A DNA stretch of 64,000 nt from Hyphomicrobiales bacterium (GTDB lineage Bacteria; Pseudomonadota; Alphaproteobacteria; Rhizobiales; Rhizobiaceae), in assembly GCA_900466605.1 (NCBI GenBank), contig UBMU01000008.1, forward strand, positions 248,001 through 312,000, in the 5' to 3' direction. The notes beneath the pieces were generated by a model. The model had not been told where the DNA came from. It was given only the letters and a program-made list of their open reading frames with translations, and ran no database searches. Positions 35,506-45,589 of this stretch are shown one piece after another. A program made the position numbers and the translations under genes. Within the stretch, counting starts at the first letter, position 1. The number at the start of each line of letters is the position of its first letter.

Positions 35506-35523
35506 ATGACAAGCGTGTGACAT
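35506..35523 (-). promoter_or_regulatory. Pho box upstream of phnG
   Basis: On the minus strand ATGTCAC-ACGC-TTGTCAT matches two Pho half-sites (CTGTCAY) at 6 of 7 positions each with the correct 11-base period. Confidence 0.65.
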
Positions 35524-35534
35524 CAAGGGGCAAA

Positions 35535-36266
35535 ATGGCCGGGCAGGTACAAAGACAGACGGGCGTGGCGCTGTGGCGGCAGATCGCTGATCGCATTCGT
35601 CAGGCAATCAGCGCCGGCGCCTACGACGAAACCGGCATGGTGCCGCCCGAGACAGTTCTGGCGCAGCAGTTCGGCGTCAACAGACATACTGTGCGAAGCG
35701 CGATTGCCGCCCTTGCCCAGGAAGGCATTGTGCGTGCGGTGCAAGGGCGGGGCACGCTGATCGAGCGCAAGGAGCGGCTGAATTTCCCGATTACCAGGCG
35801 GACGCGGTTCACTGCCGGGATCGGCGAGCAGGCGCGCGCGATGCGTGGCTTGCTGCTCGATCACGGCGAGGAGAGAGCGGATGAAGAGGTAGCGCGCTGG
35901 CTGAAACTGCGACTGGGCGCTCCTGTCATTCGTATGGAGACGGTGCGCAAGGCCGATGATCGCCCGGTCTCGTGCGCAACTGCATGGTTTCCGGCAGACC
36001 GCTTTGCAGGCATGCCCGCAGCTTACGAGAAGACGGAGTCGATCACCCGTGCCTTTGCTGACCTCGGTCTCTCCGATTACGTGCGCGCGACAACGCAGAT
36101 CACCGCAGCCCATGCCGATGCCGCCGACCTTGCCGCACTCGAGCTGACGCCGGGAGCGATCGTGCTCATCACCAAGGCTGTTAACACAGATCTTGAGGGC
36201 GTTCCCGTGCAGTATGCAATAAGTCGGTTTTCAGCGGATCGCGTGCAGTTTACGATCGAAAATTAA
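35535..36266 (+). CDS. phnF: GntR/HutC-family regulator PhnF
   Basis: PhnF is the local regulator of phosphonate genes. The 243-residue protein has an N-terminal GntR winged helix (WRQIADRIRQAISAGAY, LAQQFGVNRHTVRSAIAALA, VRAVQGRGTLI) and a HutC-type UTRA ligand domain (about 85-240, with VIRMETVRKADDRPVSC and VPVQYAISRFSADRVQF). The ATG at MAGQVQRQ has AAGGGG upstream and is preferred over a GTG six codons earlier. It is divergent from phnG and shares a control region with it. Confidence 0.95.
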   Translation: MAGQVQRQTGVALWRQIADRIRQAISAGAYDETGMVPPETVLAQQFGVNRHTVRSAIAALAQEGIVRAVQGRGTLIERKERLNFPITRRTRFTAGIGEQARAMRGLLLDHGEERADEEVARWLKLRLGAPVIRMETVRKADDRPVSCATAWFPADRFAGMPAAYEKTESITRAFADLGLSDYVRATTQITAAHADAADLAALELTPGAIVLITKAVNTDLEGVPVQYAISRFSADRVQFTIEN

Positions 36267-36330
36267 ACGGAAGGCGAGCCGTAGCTCCGGCGAGCCGGGG
36301 CCTTTCCGGTACCGCCCGGAAGCAACCAGC

Positions 36331-37197
36331 CTATTTTGCCTCCCAGGGAAATCGTCCCGCCCCTGCCCCCGGCTCGAAGTCGGTGGAAATGCTGAGATCT
36401 CGCCATTGCCGATGGGCTTCTGCCCTGACGGCATCGTTCTGCTCCAAGCCGCGAATGGCGTCACTGCCGAGCGGCAGGCGCAGTGGCGGTTCGGCGAGGC
36501 TGGCGACATAAACCACTGCGGCAGCAGCTCTCGCCGGATCGCCTGGCTGTTTGCCGTTATAGTCGCGCTGATAGCGGGCCATCTTGCCGACAGTGTCTTC
36601 ATATTCCGGGCGCCCCTCACGAAGAGTGGTGGACGCGCCGGCAAAATCAGTCCTGAAGCCGCCCGGCTCGATGATCGTCACTTTGATGCCGAGGGGGCCT
36701 ACCTCTCTTGCAAGCACTTCGGAGAAACCCTCGACACCCCATTTGGCGGCGGCATAAGGCGCGCGCCCCGCCGGGCCGATGCGGCCGCCAACGGAGGAAA
36801 ACTGGATGATGTGGCCGAAACCCTGCTCGCGCATCAGCGGCAGGGCCGCCTTGGTGACGATTATCGTTCCGAACAGGCTGGTTTCGATCTGAGCGCGGAA
36901 ATCGGCAAGGCTTGTATCCTCGATCGATCCGACGTCACCATAACCGGCATTGTTGACGAGCACGTCGAGGCGACCGAACGTCTCGACCGCTGCCTTGACC
37001 GCCAAAGCGGCGGATTGCTCGTCGGTGACATCGAGAGACATCGTCAATACATTGTCGGCGTAGCGCTGTCTGATGTCCTCAAGCTGCGAAAGGTCGCGCG
37101 CTGTCGCAACCAACTTGTGCCCTGCCGCCAGCACCGCCTCCGCGAGCGCCTTGCCGATGCCACGTGAACTGCCGGTAATCAACCAAACCTGTGACAT
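36331..37197 (-). CDS. Short-chain dehydrogenase/reductase
   Basis: The 288-residue protein is a classical SDR using NAD(P)H. It has the cofactor motif TGSSRGIGKALAEA near residue 7, NNAGYG near 88, the catalytic Ser (QFSSVGGRIG) and Tyr-Lys pair (YAAAKWG). Arg after the first Gly-Ser suggests NADPH. The substrate is not evident. It converges with phnF and stands apart from the phosphonate genes. Confidence 0.9.
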   Translation of the reverse strand: MSQVWLITGSSRGIGKALAEAVLAAGHKLVATARDLSQLEDIRQRYADNVLTMSLDVTDEQSAALAVKAAVETFGRLDVLVNNAGYGDVGSIEDTSLADFRAQIETSLFGTIIVTKAALPLMREQGFGHIIQFSSVGGRIGPAGRAPYAAAKWGVEGFSEVLAREVGPLGIKVTIIEPGGFRTDFAGASTTLREGRPEYEDTVGKMARYQRDYNGKQPGDPARAAAAVVYVASLAEPPLRLPLGSDAIRGLEQNDAVRAEAHRQWRDLSISTDFEPGAGAGRFPWEAK

Positions 37198-37369
37198 CAG
37201 AAATCTCCTTGATCCGTCAGAAGGCCATATATGGCTTCATCGTGAAAGAAGGCGGCTGATGCTGCTATACATACCTTGAGGTAGCTGACCTAGACGATGG
37301 TATTCTGGCCGCCGCAGATGATGCCAAGTAAGACGCGCCGGGCCTCCAATGAGACGCGGCGCTTTTCTA

Positions 37370-38005
37370 TCAATGCGCGCCGGACATGTCGCCGAGCACC
37401 TCCTTGGAGTCGACGGTCGAGTCGGCGTTGAGCTTGTAGACCATTGGAACGCCGGTCGCGAGGTTGACGCCGAGGATCTGTTCCTTGGTCAGGCGGTCGA
37501 GCACCATCACCAGCGACCGCAGCGAATTGCCGTGGGCGGCGACCAGCACCTTTTCGCCACGCAGCACGCGAGGCAGGATTTCCGTCAGGTAGTATGGCCA
37601 GACGCGGGCGCCGGTGTCGCGCAGGCTTTCGCCGCCGGGAGGCGGAACGTCGTAGGAGCGACGCCAGATATGGACCTGTTCTTCGCCCCACTTGGCGCGG
37701 GCATCATCCTTGTTGAGACCGGAGAGATCGCCGTAGTCGCGCTCGTTCAGAGCCTGATCCTTGATCGTCTGAAGGCCCGGCTGGCCGACGTTGTCGAGGA
37801 TGATCGTCAGCGTATCCTGAGCGCGCTTCAGATCCGAGGTGAAGGCGATGTCGAACTTGATGCCGTAGTCCGCGAGCGCCTTGCCGCCGGTGTTGGCTTC
37901 CTGAACGCCGAGCTCGGTCAGGTCAGGGTCCTTCCAGCCCGTGAAAAGGTTCTTGAGATTCCAGTCGCTCTGGCCGTGGCGAACGAGGACGAGAGTGCCG
38001 CTCAT
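37370..38005 (-). CDS. gpmA: 2,3-bisphosphoglycerate-dependent phosphoglycerate mutase
   Basis: The enzyme interconverts 3- and 2-phosphoglycerate in glycolysis and gluconeogenesis. The 211-residue protein has the phospho-acceptor motif [11 protein letters not shown] (His10), [14 protein letters not shown] and [12 protein letters not shown] with the second His. It is shorter than E. coli GpmA at the C-terminus, normal for rhizobial forms. It lies 21 bases after dapB and probably shares its transcript. Confidence 0.95.
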   Translation of the reverse strand: MSGTLVLVRHGQSDWNLKNLFTGWKDPDLTELGVQEANTGGKALADYGIKFDIAFTSDLKRAQDTLTIILDNVGQPGLQTIKDQALNERDYGDLSGLNKDDARAKWGEEQVHIWRRSYDVPPPGGESLRDTGARVWPYYLTEILPRVLRGEKVLVAAHGNSLRSLVMVLDRLTKEQILGVNLATGVPMVYKLNADSTVDSKEVLGDMSGAH

Positions 38006-38026
38006 GAAAAATGCCTCCGAAAAAGA

Positions 38027-38851
38027 TTATTTTGAAGAAAGCCCGAGGACGTCGAGCATGGAGTAGAGACCGGGCTTCCTGTCGCGCGCCCAGAGCGCTG
38101 CTTTGACGGCGCCGCGGCCGAAGATCGAGCGGTCGGTAGCGCTATGCGACATCGACACCGTTTCGCCCTCGCCGGCGAAGATCACCGAATGCTCGCCGAC
38201 AACGGAGCCGCCGCGCAGGGTTGCAAAACCGATGGTGCCCTGCTCGCGCGCGCCGGTGTGGCCGTCGCGTACGCGCACCGACTTCGACGAGAGATCGATG
38301 CCCCTGCCCTTGGCGGCCGCTTCACCGAGAAGCAGCGCGGTGCCGGAGGGTGCATCGACTTTGCGCTTATGATGCATTTCCAGAACCTCGATGTCCCAGT
38401 CGGCCGGATCCAGAGCACGGGCAGCCTGCTCGACAAGGACGCTGAGCAGGTTCACGCCGAGCCCCATGTTGCCCGACTTCACGATACGGGCATGCCGGCT
38501 CGCGGCCGCAATCTTCGCATCGTCCTCCGCAGAGCAGCCGGTTGTCCCGATCACATGGACAATGCGTGCCTGAGCGGCGAGTGCGGCAAATTCGTTCGTT
38601 GTCGCGGGGGTCGTAAAATCAAGGACGCCATCGGCGTGAAGAAACGCAGCGAGGGGATCGTCCCCGATGATGATGCCATTGGTCCCGAGACCGGCAATTT
38701 CACCTGAATCCTTGCCAACGAACGGCGAACCGGGCCGCGCCACAGCCGCGTGCAGCGTGACCCCTTCCATCGAATGGACAAGCCGAATGAGCGTCTGACC
38801 CATGCGACCCGCTGCACCAACCACCACCAGCTTCATCGCAGTATCGCTCAT
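38027..38851 (-). CDS. dapB: 4-hydroxy-tetrahydrodipicolinate reductase
   Basis: DapB reduces hydroxytetrahydrodipicolinate in lysine and diaminopimelate synthesis. The 274-residue protein has the nucleotide motif [50 protein letters not shown], the substrate-site [16 protein letters not shown] and [16 protein letters not shown]. It follows the exporter gene by 21 bases and precedes gpmA. Confidence 0.97.
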   Translation of the reverse strand: MSDTAMKLVVVGAAGRMGQTLIRLVHSMEGVTLHAAVARPGSPFVGKDSGEIAGLGTNGIIIGDDPLAAFLHADGVLDFTTPATTNEFAALAAQARIVHVIGTTGCSAEDDAKIAAASRHARIVKSGNMGLGVNLLSVLVEQAARALDPADWDIEVLEMHHKRKVDAPSGTALLLGEAAAKGRGIDLSSKSVRVRDGHTGAREQGTIGFATLRGGSVVGEHSVIFAGEGETVSMSHSATDRSIFGRGAVKAALWARDRKPGLYSMLDVLGLSSK

Positions 38852-38872
38852 GTCAGTTGGCCATCCTAAATG

Positions 38873-40660
38873 TCAGCGGGCATCAGAGGCAGCCGGCCTC
38901 TGCAGATTGTTGAGGCGAGCGTAGAGACCGTCGCTGCGCTGCGCAAGGCTGTCATGATTGCCTTCTTCGATGACCCGGCCCTGCTGCATGACGACGATCT
39001 TGTCGGCGCGGACAACGGTCGAGAGACGGTGGGCAATGACAACGACGGTACGTCCGACCATCGCTTCGTCCAGCGCCTTCTGAACGGCCGCTTCCGACTC
39101 CGTGTCGAGCGCCGAGGTTGCTTCGTCAAGAAGGAGGATCGGAGCGTTGCGCACGAGTGCGCGGGCGATCGAAAGCCGCTGGCGCTGACCGCCGGAAAGC
39201 GTCACGCCGTTTTCGCCGACCGGCGTATCATAGCCTTGCGGCTGCGCCAGGATAAAGTCGTGTGCGTAAGCGAGGCGCGCCGCGCGTTCGACCTCCTCGT
39301 CCGTCGCCTCCTGGCGGCCGTAGCGGATGTTGTCGCGGATCGTGCCTTCGAAAAGGTATGGCTGCTGGGAGACATAGGCCAGCTGCTCACGCAGCGACTG
39401 TTTCGTCACATGCGCGATGTCCTGGCCGTCGATCAGGATCTGACCGGCCTTCGGATCGTAGAAGCGCGGAATAAGCGTGATGATCGTCGATTTGCCGGCA
39501 CCCGACGGCCCGACAAGAGCCGTCGTCTTTCCGCCGTCGGCAACGAGGCTAACATCGCGCAGGACCTCATCGTCGCCGTAGGCGAAAGAGACGTTGCGGA
39601 ACTCTATCCTGGCGTCCGTGACGACAAGCGCTTTCGCGCCAACCGCATCACGCTGATGCGGCACCGTATCAAGGAATTCATAGATCATGCGGGCGTTGAC
39701 GACGGCACGCTCCATCTGCACCTGAAGGCGCGCGAGGCGGCGTGCTGGATCATAGGCCAGCAGCAGGGCCGTTACGAAGGAGAAGAAAGCGCCCGGCGGA
39801 ATATTCTGGTAGATCGTGCCGTAGGCGGCATAGGCAAGGACGCTGGCCACAGCAAGGCCGGCAAAGCTTTCGGTGAGCGGCGCGGTCCGTTCGGACAGGC
39901 GGGCGATACGGTTCGCGCGCCGTTCGGCGCTTTCCACAAGCCTGTCGACCTTCTGCCCGAGCTGGCGCTCCATGGTGAAGGCCTTGACGATGGCGATACC
40001 CTGGATGGTCTCCTGCATCGCACCGGCGACGTGGCTGTTGACGTTGATTGCCTCCTTGGTCGCCACACGAAGCCGCTTCGACACGTATCGCAAGGCATAG
40101 AGAAGAGGCGGCGCCAGAACGAAAACTGCGAGGCTCAGCAGCGGATCCTGAATGATCATCACGGCAAGCAGTGAGATGAACGTCAGGAGATCGCGCACTG
40201 TCGACGTGATCGTCAGGTTCATCACATCACGAATGCCGCTGATGTTCTGGTTAAGCTGCGCAACGACATGGGCCGAGCGCGTCTGGTTGAAGTAGCCGAG
40301 CGACAGCTTCATCAGGTGCGAATAGGCACGCTGCTGATAGCGCGCGACAATGTTGTTGCCGATCTTGGAGAGGACCACCGCCTGGCCGTAGCTCGCGAAA
40401 CCGCGCGCCACGAAGGCAACGAAGATCGTAAAACAGATCACCCAGACAATGTCGGCGCGTCGGTTTGCGAACGCCTCGTTGATCACCGACTTCATGATCC
40501 ACGCCGTGTACGCCGTCGACAGGGCAACAATGACGAGGCAGCTGATGGCAAAAACATAGCCCCACAGGTGATCACGGCCGTTTTCTGCGATGATACGCTT
40601 CAAGATGCCGGTGATGCTGTCGCTCGTTACAGGCTTCTGCTGGGTGTCGGGTGATTGCAA
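38873..40660 (-). CDS. MsbA-type ABC exporter (fused permease and ATPase)
   Basis: The 595-residue half-transporter has six membrane helices (about residues 35-330) fused to an ATPase with Walker A GPSGAGKSTIITL, Q-loop YVSQQPYLFEGTI, signature [15 protein letters not shown], Walker B ILLLDEATSALD and the switch IAHRLSTV. It forms a homodimer exporting lipids, lipid A precursors or drugs; MsbA-like is likely from overall pattern, but the substrate is not certain. It is the first gene of a probable exporter-dapB-gpmA transcript. Confidence 0.92.
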   Translation of the reverse strand: MQSPDTQQKPVTSDSITGILKRIIAENGRDHLWGYVFAISCLVIVALSTAYTAWIMKSVINEAFANRRADIVWVICFTIFVAFVARGFASYGQAVVLSKIGNNIVARYQQRAYSHLMKLSLGYFNQTRSAHVVAQLNQNISGIRDVMNLTITSTVRDLLTFISLLAVMIIQDPLLSLAVFVLAPPLLYALRYVSKRLRVATKEAINVNSHVAGAMQETIQGIAIVKAFTMERQLGQKVDRLVESAERRANRIARLSERTAPLTESFAGLAVASVLAYAAYGTIYQNIPPGAFFSFVTALLLAYDPARRLARLQVQMERAVVNARMIYEFLDTVPHQRDAVGAKALVVTDARIEFRNVSFAYGDDEVLRDVSLVADGGKTTALVGPSGAGKSTIITLIPRFYDPKAGQILIDGQDIAHVTKQSLREQLAYVSQQPYLFEGTIRDNIRYGRQEATDEEVERAARLAYAHDFILAQPQGYDTPVGENGVTLSGGQRQRLSIARALVRNAPILLLDEATSALDTESEAAVQKALDEAMVGRTVVVIAHRLSTVVRADKIVVMQQGRVIEEGNHDSLAQRSDGLYARLNNLQRPAASDAR

Positions 40661-40756
40661 AAATCAGTCTTCCTGTGTGTCAGGACACGCATGTCCTCAT
40701 GACTGCGTGCGCTCGCGCGGCTCTATAAAGAGTTGGCAGCCTTTTGACCAGAGCCG

Positions 40757-41782
40757 TTACGCCCGCCACCGGCGGCCGTCTGTCGAGACGCCGAAGCTCT
40801 CTGGCTTGCGGGCATAGGACGAGAGCCCTGAAAGAGCCGCAAGCGGATGCGTGACGACGTAGGTCGGGATCGTCGCAAGCAACTTGGAGTGTGGCGCCTT
40901 GTCCTCGAATGCCGCGCGGAATTCTGGCTTCTTCAGCGCCGGCAGGATCTTCTGCGAGATGCCGCCGGACAGGAAGACGCCACCGCGCGCCATGAAGATC
41001 ATCGCCATGTCGCCCGCGACACGGCCGAGATAGGTCGAGAACAGGCTGATCGTCTCGACGGCGACGCTATCGGAAGCCGCAAGCGCGTGCGACGTGATAT
41101 CCGCGGGATCGGAATAGATAGGCGCAATGCCATCCGCCGTGCAGATTGCCCGATAGAGATTGACGATGCCGCGGCCACAGAGAATCTGCTCTGCCGAAAC
41201 TCGGCCCTCGATCGTCTCCACATGCGGGAAGATCTGCAGGTCGCGCGCGGTGCGCGGCCCGAGATCGACGTGGCCACCTTCGCCCGGCACAGGAATCCAG
41301 GCGCCGCGTGCATGCACGAGGCCGCCGACGCCGAGACCGGTACCCGGACCGAGGACAACACGCGATGCAACCATCTCTCCCGACGCATCGCCAAGGCGCT
41401 CTCGGTTCTCGTCAGAAAGATTGGCGATTGCCAGTGCCTGCGCTTCGAAATCGTTGACGACGAGCACGTCTTCGATGCCGAGGCCGTCGATCATTGTGCG
41501 CGGACGGACGACCCAGTCGCAATTGGTCAGCGGTATCTCGTCCCAGCTGATCGGGCCAGCGACGGCAAGGATTGCCGAGCGCGGCCGCAAGCTGCTCTTC
41601 TCGAGAATGCAACTGCGGATCGCTTCGTCGATCGTCTCAAAATCCGCGGTGCGGACATTCGGAAAATGGATCTGCTCTGCCGCAGCGTCCGGGATGATCG
41701 CAAAACGGGCATTGGTGCCGCCGATATCGCCGATCAGGATCGGGAAGGGCATTGCGGTGTCGCTGGTATCGAGATGAGACAT
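40757..41782 (-). CDS. glk: Glucokinase
   Basis: Glucokinase phosphorylates glucose with ATP to glucose 6-phosphate. The 341-residue protein of the bacterial Glk family shows the phosphate motif [24 protein letters not shown] with the catalytic Asp, [14 protein letters not shown] and [13 protein letters not shown]. Length is typical. The ATG at [11 protein letters not shown] is 34 bases from mgsA upstream, so both sugar-phosphate genes may share a transcript. Confidence 0.95.
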   Translation of the reverse strand: MSHLDTSDTAMPFPILIGDIGGTNARFAIIPDAAAEQIHFPNVRTADFETIDEAIRSCILEKSSLRPRSAILAVAGPISWDEIPLTNCDWVVRPRTMIDGLGIEDVLVVNDFEAQALAIANLSDENRERLGDASGEMVASRVVLGPGTGLGVGGLVHARGAWIPVPGEGGHVDLGPRTARDLQIFPHVETIEGRVSAEQILCGRGIVNLYRAICTADGIAPIYSDPADITSHALAASDSVAVETISLFSTYLGRVAGDMAMIFMARGGVFLSGGISQKILPALKKPEFRAAFEDKAPHSKLLATIPTYVVTHPLAALSGLSSYARKPESFGVSTDGRRWRA

Positions 41783-41816
41783 GGCAGGTTCCGTGCGTGC
41801 GCGCTTCGAGCGCCGG

Positions 41817-42197
41817 TTACGCGTGAAGGGTGGCGATAAGCTTGTCGGCGGTCGCTTCGTTCAGCGCCATCGGGATATCGTAGACGATTGCAAGCCGCAT
41901 CAAAGCCTTGACGTCGACATCATGCGGCATCGGCGTCAGAGGATCGACAAAAAAGATCAGCACGTCGACTTCGCCCGTAGCAATGAGCGCCCCGATCTGC
42001 TGGTCACCACCGAGCGGGCCGCTTTTCAGCCGGGTCACGTCGAGGTCCGGAGCGGCTTCGAGCACCCGGCCGCCGGTCGTGCCCGTGGCAACGATTCTCC
42101 AGTTCGCAAATGTCTCGCGGTTGCGGCGTGCAAACTCCGCCATGTCGTCCTTCTTCTGGTCATGCGCAATCAATGCAAGGCACTTGCCGCCGGCCAT
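41817..42197 (-). CDS. mgsA: Methylglyoxal synthase
   Basis: MgsA converts dihydroxyacetone phosphate to methylglyoxal, bypassing lower glycolysis. The 126-residue protein has [14 protein letters not shown], the phosphate-binding ATGTTG, the catalytic-Asp motif [14 protein letters not shown] and [18 protein letters not shown]. The chosen ATG at MAGGKCLAL has GGAGG eight bases upstream; a TTG nine codons earlier has none. Confidence 0.95.
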   Translation of the reverse strand: MAGGKCLALIAHDQKKDDMAEFARRNRETFANWRIVATGTTGGRVLEAAPDLDVTRLKSGPLGGDQQIGALIATGEVDVLIFFVDPLTPMPHDVDVKALMRLAIVYDIPMALNEATADKLIATLHA

Positions 42198-42290
42198 GAA
42201 AAGGACCTCCGCCTGAAAATTCAATCGATTTGGCTGCTTCTATACGATGCGCCCGTCTTTTGAAAGACCACTGCCGGAACTGGCAATGCG

Positions 42291-43361
42291 TCACTCGCCG
42301 GACGGCTTATCGTCCGGCACCGGGCCGATGTCAGGCAACGCATCGTCGGACGCACCGGCCGGCATCACTGCCATCGGCGCGACTGCCGGGGCACCGGCGG
42401 CTCCGCCAAATGTCGCCGCCTGAATGGAATCGACGGATGGTGCTGCGAGAACCGACGCGCAGGCATTCGGAAGATCGGAGACCATCACCTCGCGCGGCTT
42501 GACCGGCTTCACGCCGGGCTTCGGTGGCTTCGGCGGCGCCCATGGTTCCTTCGTGAACCACCATGCCAGCGGCTTGCCGCATCCATCGTCAGCAGGAACC
42601 GGCGCCTGCGGTTTGCATGAGGTTGCGCCCGGCGGGCACTTGATGCGGATGTGGAAGTGCGAATCGTGACCGTAGATCGGGCGTAGCTTGCCGAGATTGG
42701 TGCGATCACCCGTCCAGGTGTCACACATCTTCTTCTTGATGGCAGGATTGACGAAGATCCGCTCGACCTGGGGATAACTCGCCGCACGCATCAAAAGCCT
42801 GGCCCGAGATTCGGTCCAGACATTCGGATTGATGGTCAGAAACGCGTTTTTCTGCAGCATCGTCGTGAAGGGCAACGTTTCACGCTCCTCGATGCTAAGG
42901 GGGTGAGCAGGCATTGGCGTCAGCCAGATGTCTGCATCGAGTCCGATCTGGTGTGAAGCGTGGCCGTTGAACATCGGCCCGCCGCGCGGTTGCGAGATGT
43001 CGCCAACCAGCAGACCCGGCCATCCGTCATACTTTGCCGCGTCACGCGACAGCCGCTCCAGGAGCGAGATCATGGCTGGATTGCCCCAGCGACGATTGCG
43101 CGAAAGCCGCATGGTCTGCCACGTGGGTCCGTCGACCGGCAGCGCCACGGCGCCGGACATGCAGCCTTTCGCGTAGAAACCATAGGGTTGCGCTACGCCC
43201 TGGTTCGGCAGAGACACGGAGCCAAAAATGGCTTTGGCACTGCCAGGACTCGGTTGCTTCTGTTGGGCAGCCACGTCACCCGCGACAACACTTGCGCCGA
43301 GCAAGCCGGCGAATGCCAATTTCAAAAATGTCTGGAAAGTTGTGGTGGTATGGAGAGCCAT
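42291..43361 (-). CDS. mepA: Penicillin-insensitive murein endopeptidase MepA
   Basis: MepA is a zinc LAS-type peptidase that cuts D-Ala-mDAP cross-links in periplasmic peptidoglycan. The 356-residue precursor has a signal sequence (about residues 1-33 after MALHTTTTF). The motifs GHASHQIGLDADIW (two zinc ligands and Asp) and YGHDSHFHIRIKCP (His-x-His) are intact, and Cys pairs are present. The C-terminal 90 residues are Pro/Ala-rich and longer than E. coli MepA. AGGA precedes the chosen ATG. Confidence 0.94.
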   Translation of the reverse strand: MALHTTTTFQTFLKLAFAGLLGASVVAGDVAAQQKQPSPGSAKAIFGSVSLPNQGVAQPYGFYAKGCMSGAVALPVDGPTWQTMRLSRNRRWGNPAMISLLERLSRDAAKYDGWPGLLVGDISQPRGGPMFNGHASHQIGLDADIWLTPMPAHPLSIEERETLPFTTMLQKNAFLTINPNVWTESRARLLMRAASYPQVERIFVNPAIKKKMCDTWTGDRTNLGKLRPIYGHDSHFHIRIKCPPGATSCKPQAPVPADDGCGKPLAWWFTKEPWAPPKPPKPGVKPVKPREVMVSDLPNACASVLAAPSVDSIQAATFGGAAGAPAVAPMAVMPAGASDDALPDIGPVPDDKPSGE

Positions 43362-43585
43362 GCCATGTCCTGAGCGTCTGCGGCGCGCGGCCGAGTGATT
43401 TGCAGTCGAATCTATCGTGAAAAGCAATTTTGGTGAATCAATGTTTTATAGATTTGGCGATTGAAGCAGCATCACGGCCGGCTGGTCACGATCTCGCGAG
43501 CCAGACAAAAACAGTCACCTCACCTGTTTTTCGCCTGCTTTTCGCCTATTGTCGGCGAAAGCAGAAAAACAATCGGGGTTGGCGA

Positions 43586-45421
43586 ATGGCGCTTACGTGG
43601 TCGAAACTTGGTGTGGTCCTTTCTCTCTTCGGCACATTGGCGTTGCCACTGGCCGCGACAGCGCAGGACCTGGATTTCAAGATCGGCACGTCTGTTATCA
43701 GCGAGCTAAAATACAAGCCGGGCTTCACGCATTTCGACTACGTCAATACCGAAGCGCCGAAGGGCGGCAACCTCAACCTTTCGACGGCCGGCACGTTCGA
43801 CACCTTCAATCCGCTTCTGAGCAAGGGAGAAGTGGCAGTCGGTTTGAGCCTCGTCTTCGATACGCTGATGAAGTCGGCGGACGACGAGCTGCTCGCCTCC
43901 TACGGCTTGCTGGCAGAGGGCGTTTCCTTTCCTGACGACGTATCAAGCGCCACCTTCCGGCTGCGCAAGGAAGCCAAGTGGGCTGACGGAAGCCCGGTGA
44001 CACCCGAGGACGTCGTCTTCAGCCTGGACAAGTCGAAAGAGCTCAATCCGCTGCTCTCCAACTACTACAAGCACGTCGTCAAGGCCGAGAAGACGGGCGA
44101 ACGCGATGTGACCTTTACCTTCGACGAGAAGGGCAACAGGGAGCTTCCGAACATTCTCGGCCAGCTTCAGATCGTGCCGAAAGCATGGTGGGAATCTAAC
44201 GGCCCGGACGGAAAGCCGCGTGATATCTCGAAGACCACGCTGGAACCTGTCATGGGTTCCGGTCCCTACAAGATCGCCGCCTTCTCTCCCGGCGGCAAAA
44301 TGACCTTCGAACTGCGCGATGACTATTGGGGCAAGGACCTCAATGTGAATGTCGGCCAGAACAACTTCCGCACCATTTCCTACACCTATTTCGGCGACCG
44401 TGACGTCGAGTTCGAGGCTTTCCGCGCCGGCTCGATCGACTACTGGTACGAGAACTCCGCGGCCCGCTGGGCGACCGGCTTCGATTTCCCGGCCGTGAAA
44501 GACGGCCGCGTCAAGCGCGAGGAGCTGGAAAACCCCTTCCGCGCCACCGGCGTCATGCAGGCGCTGGTGCCGAACATGCGCCGAGAAATATTCAAGGACG
44601 AACGGGTGCGGGAGGCGCTGAACTACGCCTTCGATTTCGAAGAACTGAACCGCACCGTCGCCTTCAACAGCTACAAGCGGGTCGACAGCTATTTCTGGGG
44701 TACCGAACTTGCCTCACACGGGGTGCCTGAAGGCCGCGAGCTCGAAATCCTGCAGGGCATGAAGGACAAGGTGCCGCCCGAGATTTTCACGACGCCCTAT
44801 GTGAATCCCGTCGGTGGCAATCCGCAAAAGAGCCGCGACAACCTGCGCAAGGCGGTCGCCCTGCTGAAGGAGGCTGGATACGAGATCAAGGGCAATGCCA
44901 TGATCAACTCGAATACCGGCAAGCCGCTTTCCTTCGAGATCCTGCTGAGCAGCGCCATCCTCGAGCGCTGGGCCGTTCCCTACACCCAGAACCTTCGCAA
45001 GATCGGCATCGATGCGCGCGTACGGACCGTCGATCCGGCGCAATACACCAACCGTGCCCGCGCTTTCGACTACGACATGACCTGGGTCGTCTGGGCGGAA
45101 ACGATGAACCCAGGCAATGAGCAGGCGGATTACTGGGGCTCCGGTTCCGTCAACCAGCAGGGTTCGCGCAACTATGCCGGCATCGCCAATCCTGCGGTCG
45201 ACGAACTGGTGAAGATGATCATCTTCGCGCCGAACCGCGACGATCAGGTCGCCGCGATCAAGGCAATGGACAGGGTGCTGCTCGCCAACCACTACGTCGT
45301 GCCGCTGTACTACGGCAATACCGCGCGGATCGCCTATCGCACCACCCTCACGCATCCGGCGGAGCTGCCCACCTACGCCACCGGCTTTCCTGATGTCTGG
45401 TGGTCGAAGGACGCGAAATAG
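43586..45421 (+). CDS. yejA: Peptide ABC transporter periplasmic binding protein (YejA-type)
   Basis: The 611-residue precursor carries a signal peptide (MALTWSKLGVVLSLFGTLAL) and belongs to the family 5 solute-binding proteins; YNTEAPKGG-like VNTEAPKGGNLNLSTAGTFD, FRLRKEAKWADGSPVTPEDV and VMGSGPYKIAAF are YejA-like. With the adjacent YejB, YejE and YejF it should import peptides, and in other bacteria this system also takes up microcin C. The start with GGGG upstream removes a 52-residue unsupported extension. Confidence 0.92.
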   Translation: MALTWSKLGVVLSLFGTLALPLAATAQDLDFKIGTSVISELKYKPGFTHFDYVNTEAPKGGNLNLSTAGTFDTFNPLLSKGEVAVGLSLVFDTLMKSADDELLASYGLLAEGVSFPDDVSSATFRLRKEAKWADGSPVTPEDVVFSLDKSKELNPLLSNYYKHVVKAEKTGERDVTFTFDEKGNRELPNILGQLQIVPKAWWESNGPDGKPRDISKTTLEPVMGSGPYKIAAFSPGGKMTFELRDDYWGKDLNVNVGQNNFRTISYTYFGDRDVEFEAFRAGSIDYWYENSAARWATGFDFPAVKDGRVKREELENPFRATGVMQALVPNMRREIFKDERVREALNYAFDFEELNRTVAFNSYKRVDSYFWGTELASHGVPEGRELEILQGMKDKVPPEIFTTPYVNPVGGNPQKSRDNLRKAVALLKEAGYEIKGNAMINSNTGKPLSFEILLSSAILERWAVPYTQNLRKIGIDARVRTVDPAQYTNRARAFDYDMTWVVWAETMNPGNEQADYWGSGSVNQQGSRNYAGIANPAVDELVKMIIFAPNRDDQVAAIKAMDRVLLANHYVVPLYYGNTARIAYRTTLTHPAELPTYATGFPDVWWSKDAK

Positions 45422-45439
45422 CCTGCCGGCGAGCAGGCT
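45420..45439 (+). terminator. Hairpin directly after the yejA-like gene
   Basis: AGCCTGC and GCAGGCT form a 7-bp stem that includes the end of the stop codon, followed by TGCATT. It may attenuate transcription into the permease genes; the T tract is poor. Confidence 0.35.
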
Positions 45440-45589
45440 TGCATTGCCGATGTGAGTGGGCTCCAAATGAACGATGCGAATCAGGGCAAGGCAAAGCATG
45501 CCTGCCCACACCACTAGGAGACTGCACGGATTGAACGGCGATAGACTGGACAGCGCTCGACGCAAGCTTTGCCGGAAGGGCCGCTACTG

